From: Saussurea involucrata
Lineage: Eukaryota; Streptophyta; Magnoliopsida; Asterales; Asteraceae
Direction of reading: 5' to 3'
Assembly (NCBI GenBank): GCA_033807775.1
Contig: JAWVWS010001074.1
Coordinates: 372,001-436,000, forward strand
DNA length: 64,000 bases
Shown: in pieces, positions 38,782 to 53,200 of the stretch
How positions within the stretch are numbered: position 1 is the first letter of the stretch
Layout of the letters: every line of letters begins with the position of its first letter
Translations under genes and position numbers: made by a program
Notes under the pieces: generated by a model
The model's database searches: none
Told to the model about the DNA's origin: nothing
Seen by the model: only the letters and a program-made list of their open reading frames with translations

Positions 38782-40514
38782 GGATCCGGGTTGCATCAAA
38801 GGAGCTTACGTTGGGAGAAATTCTAGATTTAGCTTAAATCTAGCGAGGTGAGTTCAAGGTGATTTGTGAAAACTTTGTGCATGCCAAAAATGTTATTTTC
38901 CAAATATTTGTGTGTTTTACTTGAAAATATCAATGGTTGAGTTAATGGAAGAGTTTAACTCTTTTGAAATGGTTATCTTCATAAATGTTGTAAAACAACC
39001 ATATTTGGGGCTTTTGGATATTTTGATGTGTAGAAATCATAATATGTCATTAAAGGATTAATTGATAAAAATTATATTTTGTTCACTTTCTTTCTCGTTT
39101 GGAGTATTGTGGACGATTTTGGTTATGTTTAGTTGAAGTGTTATTCTCCTTCTTCATTTATGAAGATTAGGGCTTGATGTATTTGAGATTTTGGGTTCTA
39201 AATGTTTGGGGAATGATTCTAAGTATTTGAGGATAAATACTTATGGTTGGAAACTTGTGGATCTAGGTTTTGGAAGATTTGGCCTAAAGGATCCGGGTTG
39301 CATCAAAGAAGCTTACGTTGGGAGAAATTTTAGATTTAGCTTAAATCTAGCGACGTGAGTTCAAGTTGATTTGTGAAAACTTTGTGCATGCCAAAAATGT
39401 TATTTTCCAAATATTTGTGTGTTTTACTTGAAAATATCAATTATTGAGTTAATGGAATAGTTTAACTCTTTTGAAATGGTTATCTTCATAAATGTGGTAA
39501 AACAACCATATTTGGGGCTTTTGGATATTTTGATGTGTAGAAATCATAATATGTCATTAAAGGATTAATTGCTCAAAAATCATATTTTGTTCACTTTCTT
39601 TCTCGTTTGGAGTATTGTGGACGATTTTGGTTATGTTTAGTTGAAGTGTTCTTCTCCTTCTTCATTTATGAAGATTAGGGCTTGATGTATTTGAGATTTT
39701 GGGTTCTAAATGTTTGGGGAATGATTCTAAGTATTTGAGGATAAATACTTATGGTTGGAAACTTGTGGATCTAGGTTTTGGAAGATTTGGCCTAAAGGAT
39801 CCGGGTTGCATCAAAGGAGCTTACGTTGGGAGAAATTCTAGATTTAGCTTAAATCTAGCGATGTGAGTTCAAAGTGATTTGTGAAAACTTTGTGCATGCC
39901 AAAAATGTTATTTTCCAAATATTTGTGTGTTTTACTTGAAAATATCAATGGTTGAGTTAATGGAATAGTTTAACTCTTTTGAAACGGTTATCTTCATAAA
40001 TATTGTAAAACAACCATATTTGGGGCTTTTGGATATTTTGATGTGTAGAAATCATAATGTGACATTAAAGGATTAATTGCTCAAAATCATATTTTGTTCA
40101 CTTTCTTTCTCGTTTGGAGTATTGTGGAAATTTTGGTTATGTTTAGTTGAAGTGTTCTTCTCCTTCTTCATTTATGAAGATTAGGGCTTGATGTATTTGA
40201 GATTTTGGGTTCTAAATGTTTGGGGAATGATTCTAAGTATTTGAGGATAAATACTTATGGTTGGAAACTTGTGGATCTAGGTTTTGGAATATTTGGCCTA
40301 AAGGATCCGGGTTGCATCAAAGGAGCTTACATTGGGAGAAATTCTAGATTTAGCTTAAATCTAGCGAGGTAGTTCAAGGTGATTTGTGAAAACTTTGTGC
40401 ATGCCAAAAATGTTATTTTCCAAATATTTGTGTGTTTTACTTGAAAATATCAATGGTTGAGTTAATGGAAGAGTTTAACTCTTTTGAAATGGTTATCTTC
40501 ATAAATGTTGTAAA

Positions 40515-43500
40515 ACAACCATATTTGGGGCTTTTGGATATTTTGATGTGTAGAAATCATAATATGTCATTAAAGGATTAATTGGTCAAAATCATATTTT
40601 GTTCACTTTCTTTCTCGTTTGGAGTATTGTGGACGATTTTGGTTATGTTTAGTTGAAGTGTTCTTCTCCTTCTTCATTTATGAAGATTAAGGCTTGATGT
40701 ATTTGAGATTTTAGGTTCTAAATGTTTGGGGAATGATTCTAAGTATTTGAGGATAAATACTTATGGTTGGAAACTTGTGGATCTAGGTTTTGGAATATTT
40801 GGCCTAAAGGATCCGGGTTGCATCAAAGGAGCTTACGTTGGGAGAAATTCTAGATTTAGCTTAAATCTAGCGAGGTGAGTTCAAGGTGATTTGTGAAAAC
40901 TTTGTGCATGCCAAAAATGTTATTTTCCAAATATTTGTGTGTTTTACTTGAAAATATCATTGGTTGAGTTAATGGAATAGTTTAACTCTTTTGAAATGGT
41001 TATCTTCATAAATGTTGTAAAACAACCATATTTGGGGCTTTTGGATATTTTGATGTGTAGAAATCATAATATGTCATTAAAGGATTAATTGCTCAAAATC
41101 ATATTTTGTTCACTTTCTTTCTCGTTTGGAGTATTGTGGACGATTTTGGTTATGTTTAGTTGAAGTGTTATTCTCCTTCTTCATTTATGAAGATTAGGGC
41201 TTGATGTATTTGAGATTTTGGGTTCTAAATGTTTGGGGAATGATTCTAAGTATTTGAGGATAAATACTTATGGTTGGAAACTTGTGGATCTAGGTTTTGG
41301 AAGATTTGGCCTAAAGGATCCGGGTTGCATCAAAGGAGCTTACGTTGGGAGAAATTCTAGATTTAGCTTAAATCTAGCGAGGTGAGTTCAAGGTGATTTG
41401 TGAAAACTTTGTGCATGCCAAAAATGATATTTTCCAAATATTTGTGTGTTTTACTTGAAAATATCAATGGTTGAGTTAATGGAATAGTTTAACTCTTTTG
41501 AAACGGTTATCTTCATAAATGTTGTAAAACAACCATATTTGGGGCTTTTGGATATTTTGATGTGTAGAAATCATAATGTGTCATTAAAGGATTAATTGCT
41601 CAAAATCATATTTTGTTCACTTTCTTTCTCGTTTGGAGTATTGTGGAAATTTTGGTTATGTTTAGTTGAAGTGTTCTTCTCTTTCTTCATTTATGAAGAT
41701 TAGGGCTTGATGTATTTGAGATTTTGGGTTCTAAATGTATGGGGAATGATTCTAAGTATTTGAGGATAAATACTTATGGTTGGAAACTTGTGGATCTAGG
41801 TTTTGGAATATTTGGCCTAAAGGATCCGGGTTGCATCAAAGGAGCTTACGTTGGGAGAAATTCTAGATTTAGCTTAAATCTAGCGAGGTGAGTTCAAGGT
41901 GATTTGTGAAAACTTTGTGCATGCCAAAAATGTTATTTTCCAAATATTTGTGTGTTTTACTTGAAAATATCAATGGTTGAGTTAATGGAAGAGTTTAACT
42001 CTTTTGAAATGGTTATCTTCATAAATGTTGTAAAACAACCATATTTGGGGCTTTTGGATATTTTGATGTGTAGAAATCATAATATGTCATTAAAGGATTA
42101 ATTGGTCAAAATCATTTTTTGTTCACTTTCTTTCTCGTTTGGAGTATTGTGGACGATTTTGGTTATGTTTAGTTGAAGTGTTCTTCTCCTTCTTCATTTA
42201 TGAAGATTAAGGCTTGATGTATTTGAGATTTTAGGTTCTAAATGTTTGGGGAATGATTCTAAGTATTTGAGGATAAATACTTATGGTTGGAAACTTGTGG
42301 ATCTAGGTTTTGGAATATTTGGCCTAAAGGATCCGGGTTGCATCAAAGGAGCTTACGTTGGGAGAAATTCTAGATTTAGCTTAAATCTAGCGAGGTGAGT
42401 TCAAGGTGATTTGTGAAAACTTTGTGCATGCCAAAAATGTTATTTTCCAAATATTTGTGTGTTTTACTTGAAAATATCAATGGTTGAGTTAATGGAATAG
42501 TTTAACTCTTTTGAAATGGTTATCTTCATAAATGTTGTAAAACAACCATATTTGGGGCTTTTGGATATTTTGATGTGTAGAAATCATAATATGTCATTAA
42601 AGGATTAATTGATAAAAATTATATTTTGTTCACTTTCTTTCTCGTTTGGAGTATTGTGGACGATTTTGGTTATGTTTAGTTGAAGTGTTCTTCTCCTTCT
42701 TCATTTATGAAAATTAGGGCTTGATGTATTTGAGATTTTGGGTTCTAAATGTTTGGGGAATGATTCTAAGTATTTGAGGATAAATACTTATGGTTGGAAA
42801 CTTGCGGATCTAGGTTTTGGAAGATTTGGCCTAAAGGATCCGGGTTGCATCAAAGGAGCTTACATTGGGAGAAATTCTAGATTTAGCTTAAATCTAGCGA
42901 CGTGAGTTCAAGTTGATTTGTGAAAACTTTGTGCATGCGAAAAATGTTATTTTCCAAATATTTGTGTGTTTTACTTGAAAATATCAATGGTTGAGTTAAT
43001 GGAATAGTTTAACTCTTTTGAAATGGTTATCTTCATAAATGTTGTAAAACAACCATATTTGGGGCTTTTGGATATTTTGATGTGTAGAAATCATAATATG
43101 TCATTAAAGGATTAATTGATAAAAATCATATTTTGTTCACTTTCTTTCTCGTTTGGAGTATTGTGGACGATTTTGGTTATGTTTAGTTGAAGTGTTCTTC
43201 TCCTTCTTCATTTATGAAGATTAGGGCTTGATGTATTTGAGATTTTGGGTTCTAAATGTTTGGGGAATGATTCTAAGTATTTGAGGATAAATACTTATGG
43301 TTGGAAACTTGTGGATCTAGGTTTTGGAAGATTTGGCCTAAAGGATCCGGGTTGCATCAAAGAAGCTTACGTTGGGAGAAATTCTAGATTTAGCTTAAAT
43401 CTAGCGACGTGAGTTCAAGTTGATTTGTGAAAACTTTGTGCATGCCAAAAATGTTATTTTCCAAATATTTGTGTGTTTTACTTGAAAATATCAATTATTG

Positions 43501-46500
43501 AGTTAATGGAATAGTTTAACTCTTTTGAAATGGTTATCTTCATAAATGTGGTAAAACAACCATATTTGGGGCTTTTGGATATTTTGATGTGTAGAAATCA
43601 TAATATGTCATTAAAGGATTAATTGGTCAAAATCATATTTTGTTCACTTTCTTTCTCGTTTGGAGTATTGTGGACGATTTTGGTTATGTTTAGTTGAAGT
43701 GTTCTTCTCCTTCTTCATTTATGAAGATTAAGGCTTGATGTATTTGAGATTTTAGGTTCTAAATGTTTGGGGAATGATTCTAAGTATTTGAGGATAAATA
43801 CTTATGGTTGGAAACTTGTGGATCTAGGTTTTGGAATATTTGGCCTAAAGGATCCGGGTTGCATCAAAGGAGCTTACGTTGGGAGAAATTCTAGATTTAG
43901 CTTAAATCTAGCGAGGTGAGTTCAAGGTGATTTGTGAAAACTTTGTGCATGCCAAAAATGTTATTTTCCAAATATTTGTGTGTTTTACTTGAAAATATCA
44001 TTGGTTGAGTTAATGGAATAGTTTAACTCTTTTGAAATGGTTATCTTCATAAATGTTGTAAAACAACCATATTTGGGGCTTTTGGATATTTTGATGTGTA
44101 GAAATCATAATATGTCATTAAAGGATTAATTGCTCAAAATCATATTTTGTTCACTTTCTTTCTCGTTTGGAGTATTGTGGACGATTTTGGTTATGTTTAG
44201 TTGAAGTGTTATTCTCCTTCTTCATTTATGAAGATTAGGGCTTGATGTATTTGAGATTTTGGGTTCTAAATGTTTGGGGAATGATTCTAAGTATTTGAGG
44301 ATAAATACTTATGGTTGGAAACTTGTGGAACTAGGTTTTGGAAGATTTGGCCTAAAGGATCCGGGTTGCATCAAAGGAGCTTACGTTGGGAGAAATTCTA
44401 GATTTAGCTTAAATCTAGCGAGGTGAGTTCAAGGTGATTTGTGAAAACTTTGTGCATGCCAAAAATGATATTTTCCAAATATTTGTGTGTTTTACTTGAA
44501 AATATCAATGGTTGAGTTAATGGAATAGTTTAACTCTTTTGAAACGGTTATCTTCATAAATGTTGTAAAACAACCATATTTGGGGCTTTTGGATATTTTG
44601 ATGTGTAGAAATCATAATGTGTCATTAAAGGATTAATTGCTCAAAATCATATTTTGTTCACTTTCTTTCTCGTTTGGAGTATTGTGGAAGTTTTGGTTAT
44701 GTTTAGTTGAAGTGTTATTCTCCTTCTTCATTTATGAAGATTAGGGCTTGATGTATTTGAGATTTTGGGTTCTAAATGTTTGGGGAATGATTCTAAGTAT
44801 TTGAGGATAAATACTTATGGTTGGAAACTTGTGGATCTAGGTTTTGGAATATTTGGCCTAAAGGATCCGGGTTGCATCAAAGGAGCTTACGTTGGGAGAA
44901 ATTCTAGATTTAGCTTAAATCTAGCGAGGTGAGTTCAAGGTGATTTGTGAAAATTTTGTGCATGCCAAAAATGTTATTTTCCAAATATTTGTGTGTTTTA
45001 CTTGAAAATATCAATGGTTGAGTTAATGGAAGAGTTTAACTCTTTTGAAATGGTTATCTTCATAAATGTTGTAAAACAACCATATTTGGGGCTTTTGGAT
45101 ATTTTGATGTGTAGAAATCATAATATGTCATTAAAGGATTAATTGGTCAAAATCATATTTTGTTCACTTTCTTTCTCGTTTGGAGTATTGTGGACGATTT
45201 TGGTTATGTTTAGTTGAAGTGTTCTTCTCCTTCTTCATTTATGAAGATTAAGGCTTGATGTATTTGAGATTTTAGGTTCTAAATGTTTGGGGAATGATTC
45301 TAAGTATTTGAGGATAAATACTTATGGTTGGAAACTTGTGGATCTAGGTTTTGGAATATTTGGCCTAAAGGATCCGGGTTGCATCAAAGGAGCTTACGTT
45401 GGGAGAAATTCTAGATTTAGCTTAAATCTAGCGAGGTGAGTTCAAGGTGATTTGTGAAAACTTTGTGCATGCCAAAAATGTTATTTTCCAAATATTTGTG
45501 TGTTTTACTTGAAAATATCAATGGTTGAGTTAATGGAATAGTTTAACTCTTTTGAAATGGTTATCTTCATAAATGTTGTAAAACAACCATATTTGGGGCT
45601 TTTGGATATTTTGATGTGTAGAAATCATAATATGTCATTAAAGGATTAATTGATAAAAATTATATTTTGTTCACTTTCTTTCTCGTTTGGAGTATTGTGG
45701 ACGATTTTGGTTATGTTTAGTTGAAGTGTTCTTCTCCTTCTTCATTTATGAAAATTAGGGCTTGATGTATTTGAGATTTTGGGTTCTAAATGTTTGGAGA
45801 ATGATTCTAAGTATTTGAGGATAAATACTTATGGTTGGAAACTTGCGGATCTAGGTTTTGGAAGATTTGGCCTAAAGGATCCGGGTTGCATCAAAGGAGC
45901 TTACATTGGGAGAAATTCTAGATTTAGCTTAAATCTAGCGACGTGAGTTCAAGTTGATTTGTGAAAACTTTGTGCATGCGAAAAATGTTATTTTCCAAAT
46001 ATTTGTGTGTTTTACTTGAAAATATCAATGGTTGAGTTAATGGAATAGTTTAACTCTTTTGAAATGGTTATCTTCATAAATGTTGTAAAACAACCATATT
46101 TGGGGCTTTTGGATATTTTGATGTGTAGAAATCATAATATGTCATTAAAGGATTAATTGATAAAAATCATATTTTGTTCACTTTCTTTCTCGTTTAGAGT
46201 ATTGTGGACGATTTTGGTTATGTTTAGTTGAAGTGTTCTTCTCCTTCTTCATTTATGAAGATTAGGGCTTGATGTATTTGAGATTTTGGGTTCTAAATGT
46301 TTGGGGAATGATTCTAACTATTTGAGGATAAATACTTATGGTTGGAAACTTGTGGATCTAGGTTTTGGAAGATTTGGCCTAAAGGATCCGGGTTGCATCA
46401 AAGAAGCTTACGTTGGGAGAAATTCTAGATTTAGCTTAAATCTAGCGACGTGAGTTCAAGTTGATTTGTGAAAACTTTGTGCATGCCAAAAATGTTATTT

Positions 46501-46600
46501 TCCAAATATTTGTGTGTTTTACTTGAAAATATCAATTATTGAGTTAATGGAATAGTTTAACTCTTTTGAAATGGTTATCTTCATAAATGTGGTAAAACAA
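40515..46600 (+). repeat. Tandem 6-monomer duplication, period 3,041 bp
   Basis: Units at 40809-42836 correspond one by one to those at 43850-45877. ATCATTGGTTGAG with GTTATTCTCC: 40809/43850. AATGATATTTTCC with GAAACGG: 41316/44357. GGAAGAG with TTGGTCAAAATC and GATTAAGGC: 41822/44863. GATAAAAATTAT with GAAAATTAGG: 42329/45370. CTTGCGG, ACATTGGG and GCATGCGAAAA: 42836/45877. The unit at 43343 begins like 46384 (AATTATTGAG, GTGGTAAAAC) and ends like 40303 (GGTCAAAATC, TTTTAGGTTC). It is therefore the fusion between copies, with the join between about 43,555 and 43,624. Confidence 0.85.
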
Positions 46601-49529
46601 CCATATTTGGGGCTTTTGGATATTTTGATGTGTAGAAATCATAATATGTCATTAAAGGATTAATTGCTCAAAATCATATTTTGTTCACTTTCTTTCTCGT
46701 TTGGAGTATTGTGGACGATTTTGGTTATGTTTAGTTGAAGTGTTCTTCTCCTTCTTCATTTATGAAGATTAGGGCTTGATGTATTTGAGATTTTGGGTTC
46801 TAAATGTTTGGGGAATGATTCTAAGTATTTGAGGATAAATACTTATGGTTGGAAACTTTTGGATCTAGGTTTTGGAAGATTTGGCCTAAAGGATCCGGGT
46901 TGCATCAAAGGAGCTTACGTTGGGAGAAATTCTAGATTTAGCTTAAATCTAGCGAGGTGAGTTCAAGGTGATTTGTGAAAACTTTGTGCATGCCAAAAAT
47001 GTTATTTTCCAAATATTTGTGTGTTTTACTTGAAAATAACAATGGTTGAGAATAGTTTAACTCTTTTGAAACGGTTTTCTTCATAAATGTTGTAAAACAA
47101 CCATATTTGGGGCTTTTGGATATTTTGATGTGTAGAAATCATAATGTGTCATTAAAGGATTAATTGCTCAAAATCATATTTTGTTCACTTTCTTTCTCGT
47201 TTGGAGTATTGTGGAAATTTTGGTTATGTTTAGTTGAAGTGTTCTTCTCCTTCTTCATTTATGAAGATTAGGGCTTGATGTATTTGAGATTTTGGGTTCT
47301 AAATGTTTGGGGAATGATTCTAAGTATTTGAGGATAAATACTTATGGTTGGAAACTTGTGGATCTAGGTTTTGGAATATTTGGCCTAAAGGATCCGGGTT
47401 GCATCAAAGGAGCTTACGTTGGGAGAAATTCTAGATTTAGCTTAAATCTAGCGAGGTGAGTTCAAGGTGATTTGTGAAAACTTTGTGCATGCCAAAAATG
47501 TTATTTTCCAAATATTTGTGTGTTTTACTTGAAAATATCAATGGTTGAGTTAATGGAAGAGTTTAACTCTTTTGAAATGGTTATCTTCATAAATGTTGTA
47601 AAACAACCATATTTGGGGCTTTTGGATATTTTGATGTGTAGAAATCATAATATGTCATTAAAGGATTAATTGGTCAAAATCATATTTTGTTCACTTTCTT
47701 TCTCGTTTGGAGTATTGTGGACGATTTTGGTTATGTTTAGTTGAAGTGTTCTTCTCCTTCTTCATTTATGAAGATTAAGTCTTGATGTATTTGAGATTTT
47801 AGGTTCTAAATGTTTGGGGAATGATTCTAAGTATTTGAGGATAAATACTTATGGTTGGAAACTTGTGGATCTAGGTTTTCGAATATTTGGCCTAAAGGAT
47901 CCGGGTTGCATCAAAGGAGCTTACGTTGGGAGAAATTCTAGATTTAGCTTAAATCTAGCGAGGTGAGTTCAAGGTGATTTGTGAAAACTTTGTGCATGCC
48001 AAAAATGTTATTTTCCAAATATTTGTGTGTTTTACTTGAAAATATCAATGGTTGAGTTAATGGAATAGTTTAACTCTTTTGAAATGGTTATCTTCATAAA
48101 TGTTGTAAAACAACCATATTTGGGGCTTTTGGATATTTTGATGTGTAGAAATCATAATATGTCATTAAAGGATTAATTGATAAAAATTATATTTTGTTCA
48201 CTTTCTTTCTCGTTTGGAGTATTGTGGACGATTTTGGTTATGTTTAGTTGAAGTGTTCTTCTCCTTCTTCATTTATGAAGATTAGGGCTTGATGTATTTG
48301 AGATTTTGGGTTCTAAATGTTTGGGGAATGATTCTAAGTATTTGAGGATAAATACTTATGGTTGGAAACTTGTGGATCTAGGTTTTGGAAGATTTGGCCT
48401 AAAGGATCCGGGTTGCATCAAAGAAGCTTACGTTGGGAGAAATTCTAGATTTAGCTTAAATCTAGCGACGTGAGTTCAAGTTGATTTGTGAAAACTTTGT
48501 GCATGCCAAAAATGTTATTTTCCAAATATTTGTGTGTTTTACTTGAAAATATCAATTATTGAGTTAATGGAATAGTTTAACTCTTTTGAAATGGTTATCT
48601 TCATAAATGTGGTAAAACAACCATATTTGGGGCTTTTGGATATTTTGATGTGTAGAAATCATAATATGTCATTAAAGGATTAATTGCTCAAAATCATATT
48701 TTGTTCACTTTCTTTCTCGTTTGGAGTATTGTGGACGATTTTGGTTATGTTTAGTTGAAGTGTTCTTCTCCTTCTTCATTTATGAAGATTAGGGCTTGAT
48801 GTATTTGAGATTTTGGGTTCTAAATGTTTGGGGAATGATTCTAAGTATTTGAGGATAAATACTTATGGTTGGAAACTTTTGGATCTAGGTTTTGGAAGAT
48901 TTGGCCTAAAGGATCCGGGTTGCATCAAAGGAGCTTACGTTGGGAGAAATTCTAGATTTAGCTTAAATCTAGCGAGGTGAGTTCAAGGTGATTTGTGAAA
49001 ACTTTGTGCATGCCAAAAATGTTATTTTCCAAATATTTGTGTGTTTTACTTGAAAATAACAATGGTTGAGAATAGTTTAACTCTTTTGAAACGGTTTTCT
49101 TCATAAATGTTGTAAAACAACCATATTTGGGGCTTTTGGATATTTTGATGTGTAGAAATCATAATGTGTCATTAAAGGATTAATTGCTCAAAATCATATT
49201 TTGTTCACTTTCTTTCTCGTTTGGAGTATTGTGGAAATTTTGGTTATGTTTAGTTGAAGTGTTCTTCTCCTTCTTCATTTATGAAGATTAGGGCTTGATG
49301 TATTTGAGATTTTGGGTTCTAAATGTTTGGGGAATGATTCTAAGTATTTGAGGATAAATACTTATGGTTGGAAACTTGTGGATCTAGGTTTTGGAATATT
49401 TGGCCTAAAGGATCCGGGTTGCATCAAAGGAGCTTACGTTGGGAGAAATTCTAGATTTAGCTTAAATCTAGCGAGGTGAGTTCAAGGTGATTTGTGAAAA
49501 CTTTGTGCATGCCAAAAATGTTATTTTCT
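46331..49529 (+). repeat. Four-monomer duplication, offset 2,020 bp, with shared 7-bp deletion
   Basis: About 1.2 kb appears identical between 46,331-47,509 and 48,351-49,529. Included are AATTATTGAG units (46384, 48404) and the CTTTTGG units (46891, 48911). In the latter GTTGAGTTAATGGAATAG is shortened to GTTGAGAATAG next to GAAAATAACAATGG and GAAACGGTTTTC. Copies diverge at ATTTTCCAAATATTTGTG versus ATTTTCTAAATATTTATG near 49,529. Confidence 0.85.
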
Positions 49530-50299
49530 AAATATTTATGTGTTTTACTTGAAAATATCAATGGTTGAGTTAATGGAATAGTTTAACTCTTTTGAAATGG
49601 TTATCTTCATAAATGTTGTAAAACAACCATATTTGGGGCTTTTGGATATTTTGATGTGTAGAAATCATAATATGTCATTAAAGGATTAATTGATAAAAAT
49701 TATATTTTGTTCACTTTCTTTCTCGTTTGGAGTATTGTGGACGATTTTGGTTATGTTTAGTTGAAGTGTTCTTCTCCTTCTTCATTTATGAAAATTAGGG
49801 CTTGATGTATTTGAGATTTTGGGTTCTAAATGTTTGGGGAATGATTCTAAGTATTTGAGGATAAATACTTATGGTTGGAAACTTGCGGATCTAGGTTTTG
49901 GAAGATTTGGCCTAAAGGATCCGGGTTGCATCAAAGGAGCTTACATTGGGAGAAATTCTAGATTTAGCTTAAATCTAGCGACGTGAGTTCAAGTTGATTT
50001 GTGAAAACTTTGTGCATGCCAAAAATGTTATTTTCCAAATATTTGTGTGTTTTACTTGAAAATATCAATGGTTGAGTTAATGGAATAGTTTAACTCTTTT
50101 AAAATGGTTATCTTCATAAATGTTGTAAAACAACCATATTTGGGGCTTTTGGATATTTTGATGTGTAGAAATCATAATATGCCATTAAAGGATTAATTGA
50201 TAAAAATCATATTTTGTTCACTTTCTTTCTCGTTTGGAGTATTGTGGACGATTTTGGTTATGTTTAGTAGAAGTGTTCTTCTCCTTCTTCATTTATGAA

Positions 50300-53200
50300 G
50301 ATTAGGGCTTGATGTATTTGAGATTTTGGGTTCTAAATGTTTGGGGAATGATTCTAAGTATTTGAGGATAAATACTTATGGTTGGAAACTTGCGGATCTA
50401 GGTTTTGGAAGATTTTGCCTAAAGGATTCGGGTTGCATCAAAGAAGCTTACGTTGGGAGAAATTCTAGATTTAGCTTAAATCTAGCGACGTGAGTTCAAG
50501 TTGATTTGTGAAAAACTTTGTGCATGCGAAAAATGTTATTTTCCAAATATTTGTGTGTTTTACTTGAAAATATCAATGGTTGAGTTAATGGAATAATTTA
50601 ACTCTTTTGAAATGGTTATCTTCATAAATGTTGTAAAACAACCATATTTGGGGCTTTTGGATATTTTGATGTGTAGAAATCATAATATGTCATTAAAGAA
50701 TTAATTGCTCAAAATCATATTTTGTTCACTTTCTTTCTCGTTTGGAGTATTGTGGACGATTTTGGTTATGTTTAGTTGAAGTGTTCTTCTCCTTCTTCAT
50801 TTATGAAGATTAGGGCTTGATGTATTTGAGATTTTGGGTTCTAAATGTTTGGGGAATGATTCTAAGTATTTGAGGATAAATACTTATGGTTGGAAACTTG
50901 TGGATCTAGGTTTTGGAAGATTTGGCCTAAAGGATCCGGGTTGCATCAAAGAAGCTTACGTTGGGAGAAATTCTAGATTTAGCTTAAATCTAGCGAGGTG
51001 AGTTCAAGTTGATTTGTGAAAACTTTGTGCATGCCAAAAATGTTATTTTCCAAATATTTGTGTGTTTTACTTGAAAATATCAATTATTGAGTTAATGGAA
51101 TAGTTTAACTCTTTTGAAATGGTTATCTTCATAAATGTGGTAAAACAACCATATTTGGGGCTTTTAGATATTTTGATGTGTAGAAATCATAATATGTCAT
51201 TAAAGGATTAGTTGCTCAAAATCATATTTTGTTCACTTTCTTTCTCGTTTGGAGTATTGTGGACGATTTTGGTTATGTTTAGTTGAAGTGTTCTTCTCCT
51301 TCTTCATTTATGAAGATTAGGGCTTGATGTATTTGAGATTTTGGGTTCTAAATGTTTGGGGAATGATTCTAAGTATTTGAGGATAAATACTTATGGTTGG
51401 AAACTTTTGGATCTAGGTTTTGGAAGATTTGGCCTAAAGGATCCGGGTTGCATCAAAGGAGCTTACGTTGGGAGAAATTCTAGATTTAGCTTAAATCTAG
51501 CGAGGTGAGTTCAAGGTGATTTGTGAAAACTTTGTGCATGCCAAAAATGTTATTTTCCAAATATTTGTGTGTTTTACTTGAAAATATCAATGGTTGAGTT
51601 AATGGAATAGTTTAACTCTTTTGAAACGGTTTTCTTCATAAATGTTGTAAAACAACCATATTTGGGGCTTTTGGATATTTTGATGTGTAGAAATCATAAT
51701 GTGTCATTAAAGGATTAATTGCTCAAAATCATATTTTGTTCACTTTCTTTCTCGTTTGGAGTATTGTGGAAATTTTGGTTATGTTTAGTTGAAGTGTTCT
51801 TCTCCTTCTTCATTTATGAAAATTAGGGCTTGATGTATTTGAGATTTTGGGTTCTAAATGTTTGGGGAATGATTCTAAGTATTTGAGGATAAATACTTAT
51901 GGTTGGAAACTTGCGGATCTAGGTTTTGGAAGATTTGGCCTAAAGGATCCGGGTTGCATCAAAGGAGCTTACATTGGGAGAAATTCTAGATTTAGCTTAA
52001 ATCTAGCGACGTGAGTTCAAGTTGATTTGTGAAAACTTTGTGCATGCCTAAAATGTTATTTTCCAAATATTTGTGTGTTTTACTTGAAAATATCAATGGT
52101 TGAGTTAATGGAATAGTTTAACTCTTTTAAAATGGTTATCTTCATAAATGTTGTAAAACAACCATATTTGGGGCTTTTGGATATTTTGATGTGTAGAAAT
52201 CATAATATGCCATTAAAGGATTAATTGATAAAAATCATATTTTGTTCACTTTCTTTCTCGTTTGGAGTATTGTGGACGATTTTGGTTATGTTTAGTAGAA
52301 GTGTTCTTCTCCTTCTTCATTTATGAAGATTAGGGCTTGATGTATTTGAGATTTTGGGTTCTAAATGTTTGGGGAATGATTCTAAGTATTTGAGGATAAA
52401 TACTTATGGTTGGAAACTTGCGGATCTAGGTTTTGGAAGATTTTGCCTAAAGGATCCGGGTTGCATCAAAGAAGCTTACGTTGGGAGAAATTCTAGATTT
52501 AGCTTAAATCTAGCGACGTGAGTTCAAGTTGATTTGTGAAAAACTTTGTGCATGCGAAAAATGTTATTTTCCAAATATTTGTGTGTTTTACTTGAAAATA
52601 TCAATGGTTGAGTTAATGGAATAGTTTAACTCTTTTGAAACGGTTTTCTTCATAAATGTTGTAAAACAACCATATTTGGGGCTTTTGGATATTTTGATGT
52701 GTAGAAATCATAATGTGTCATTAAAGGATTAATTGCTCAAAATCATATTTTGTTCACTTTCTTTCTCGTTTGGAGTATTGTGGAAATTTTGGTTATGTTT
52801 AGTTGAAGTGTTCTTCTCCTTCTTCATTTATGAAAATTAGGGCTTGATGTATTTGAGATTTTGGGTTCTAAATGTTTGGGGAATGATTCTAAGTATTTGA
52901 GGATAAATACTTATGGTTGGAAACTTGCGGATCTAGGTTTTGGAAGATTTGGCCTAAAGGATCCGGGTTGCATCAAAGGAGCTTACATTGGGAGAAATTC
53001 TAGATTTAGCTTAAATCTAGCGACGTGAGTTCAAGTTGATTTGTGAAAACTTTGTGCATGCCTAAAATGTTATTTTCCAAATATTTGTGTGTTTTACTTG
53101 AAAATATCAATGGTTGAGTTAATGGAATAGTTTAACTCTTTTAAAATGGTTATCTTCATAAATGTTGTAAAACAACCATATTTGGGGCTTTTGGATATTT

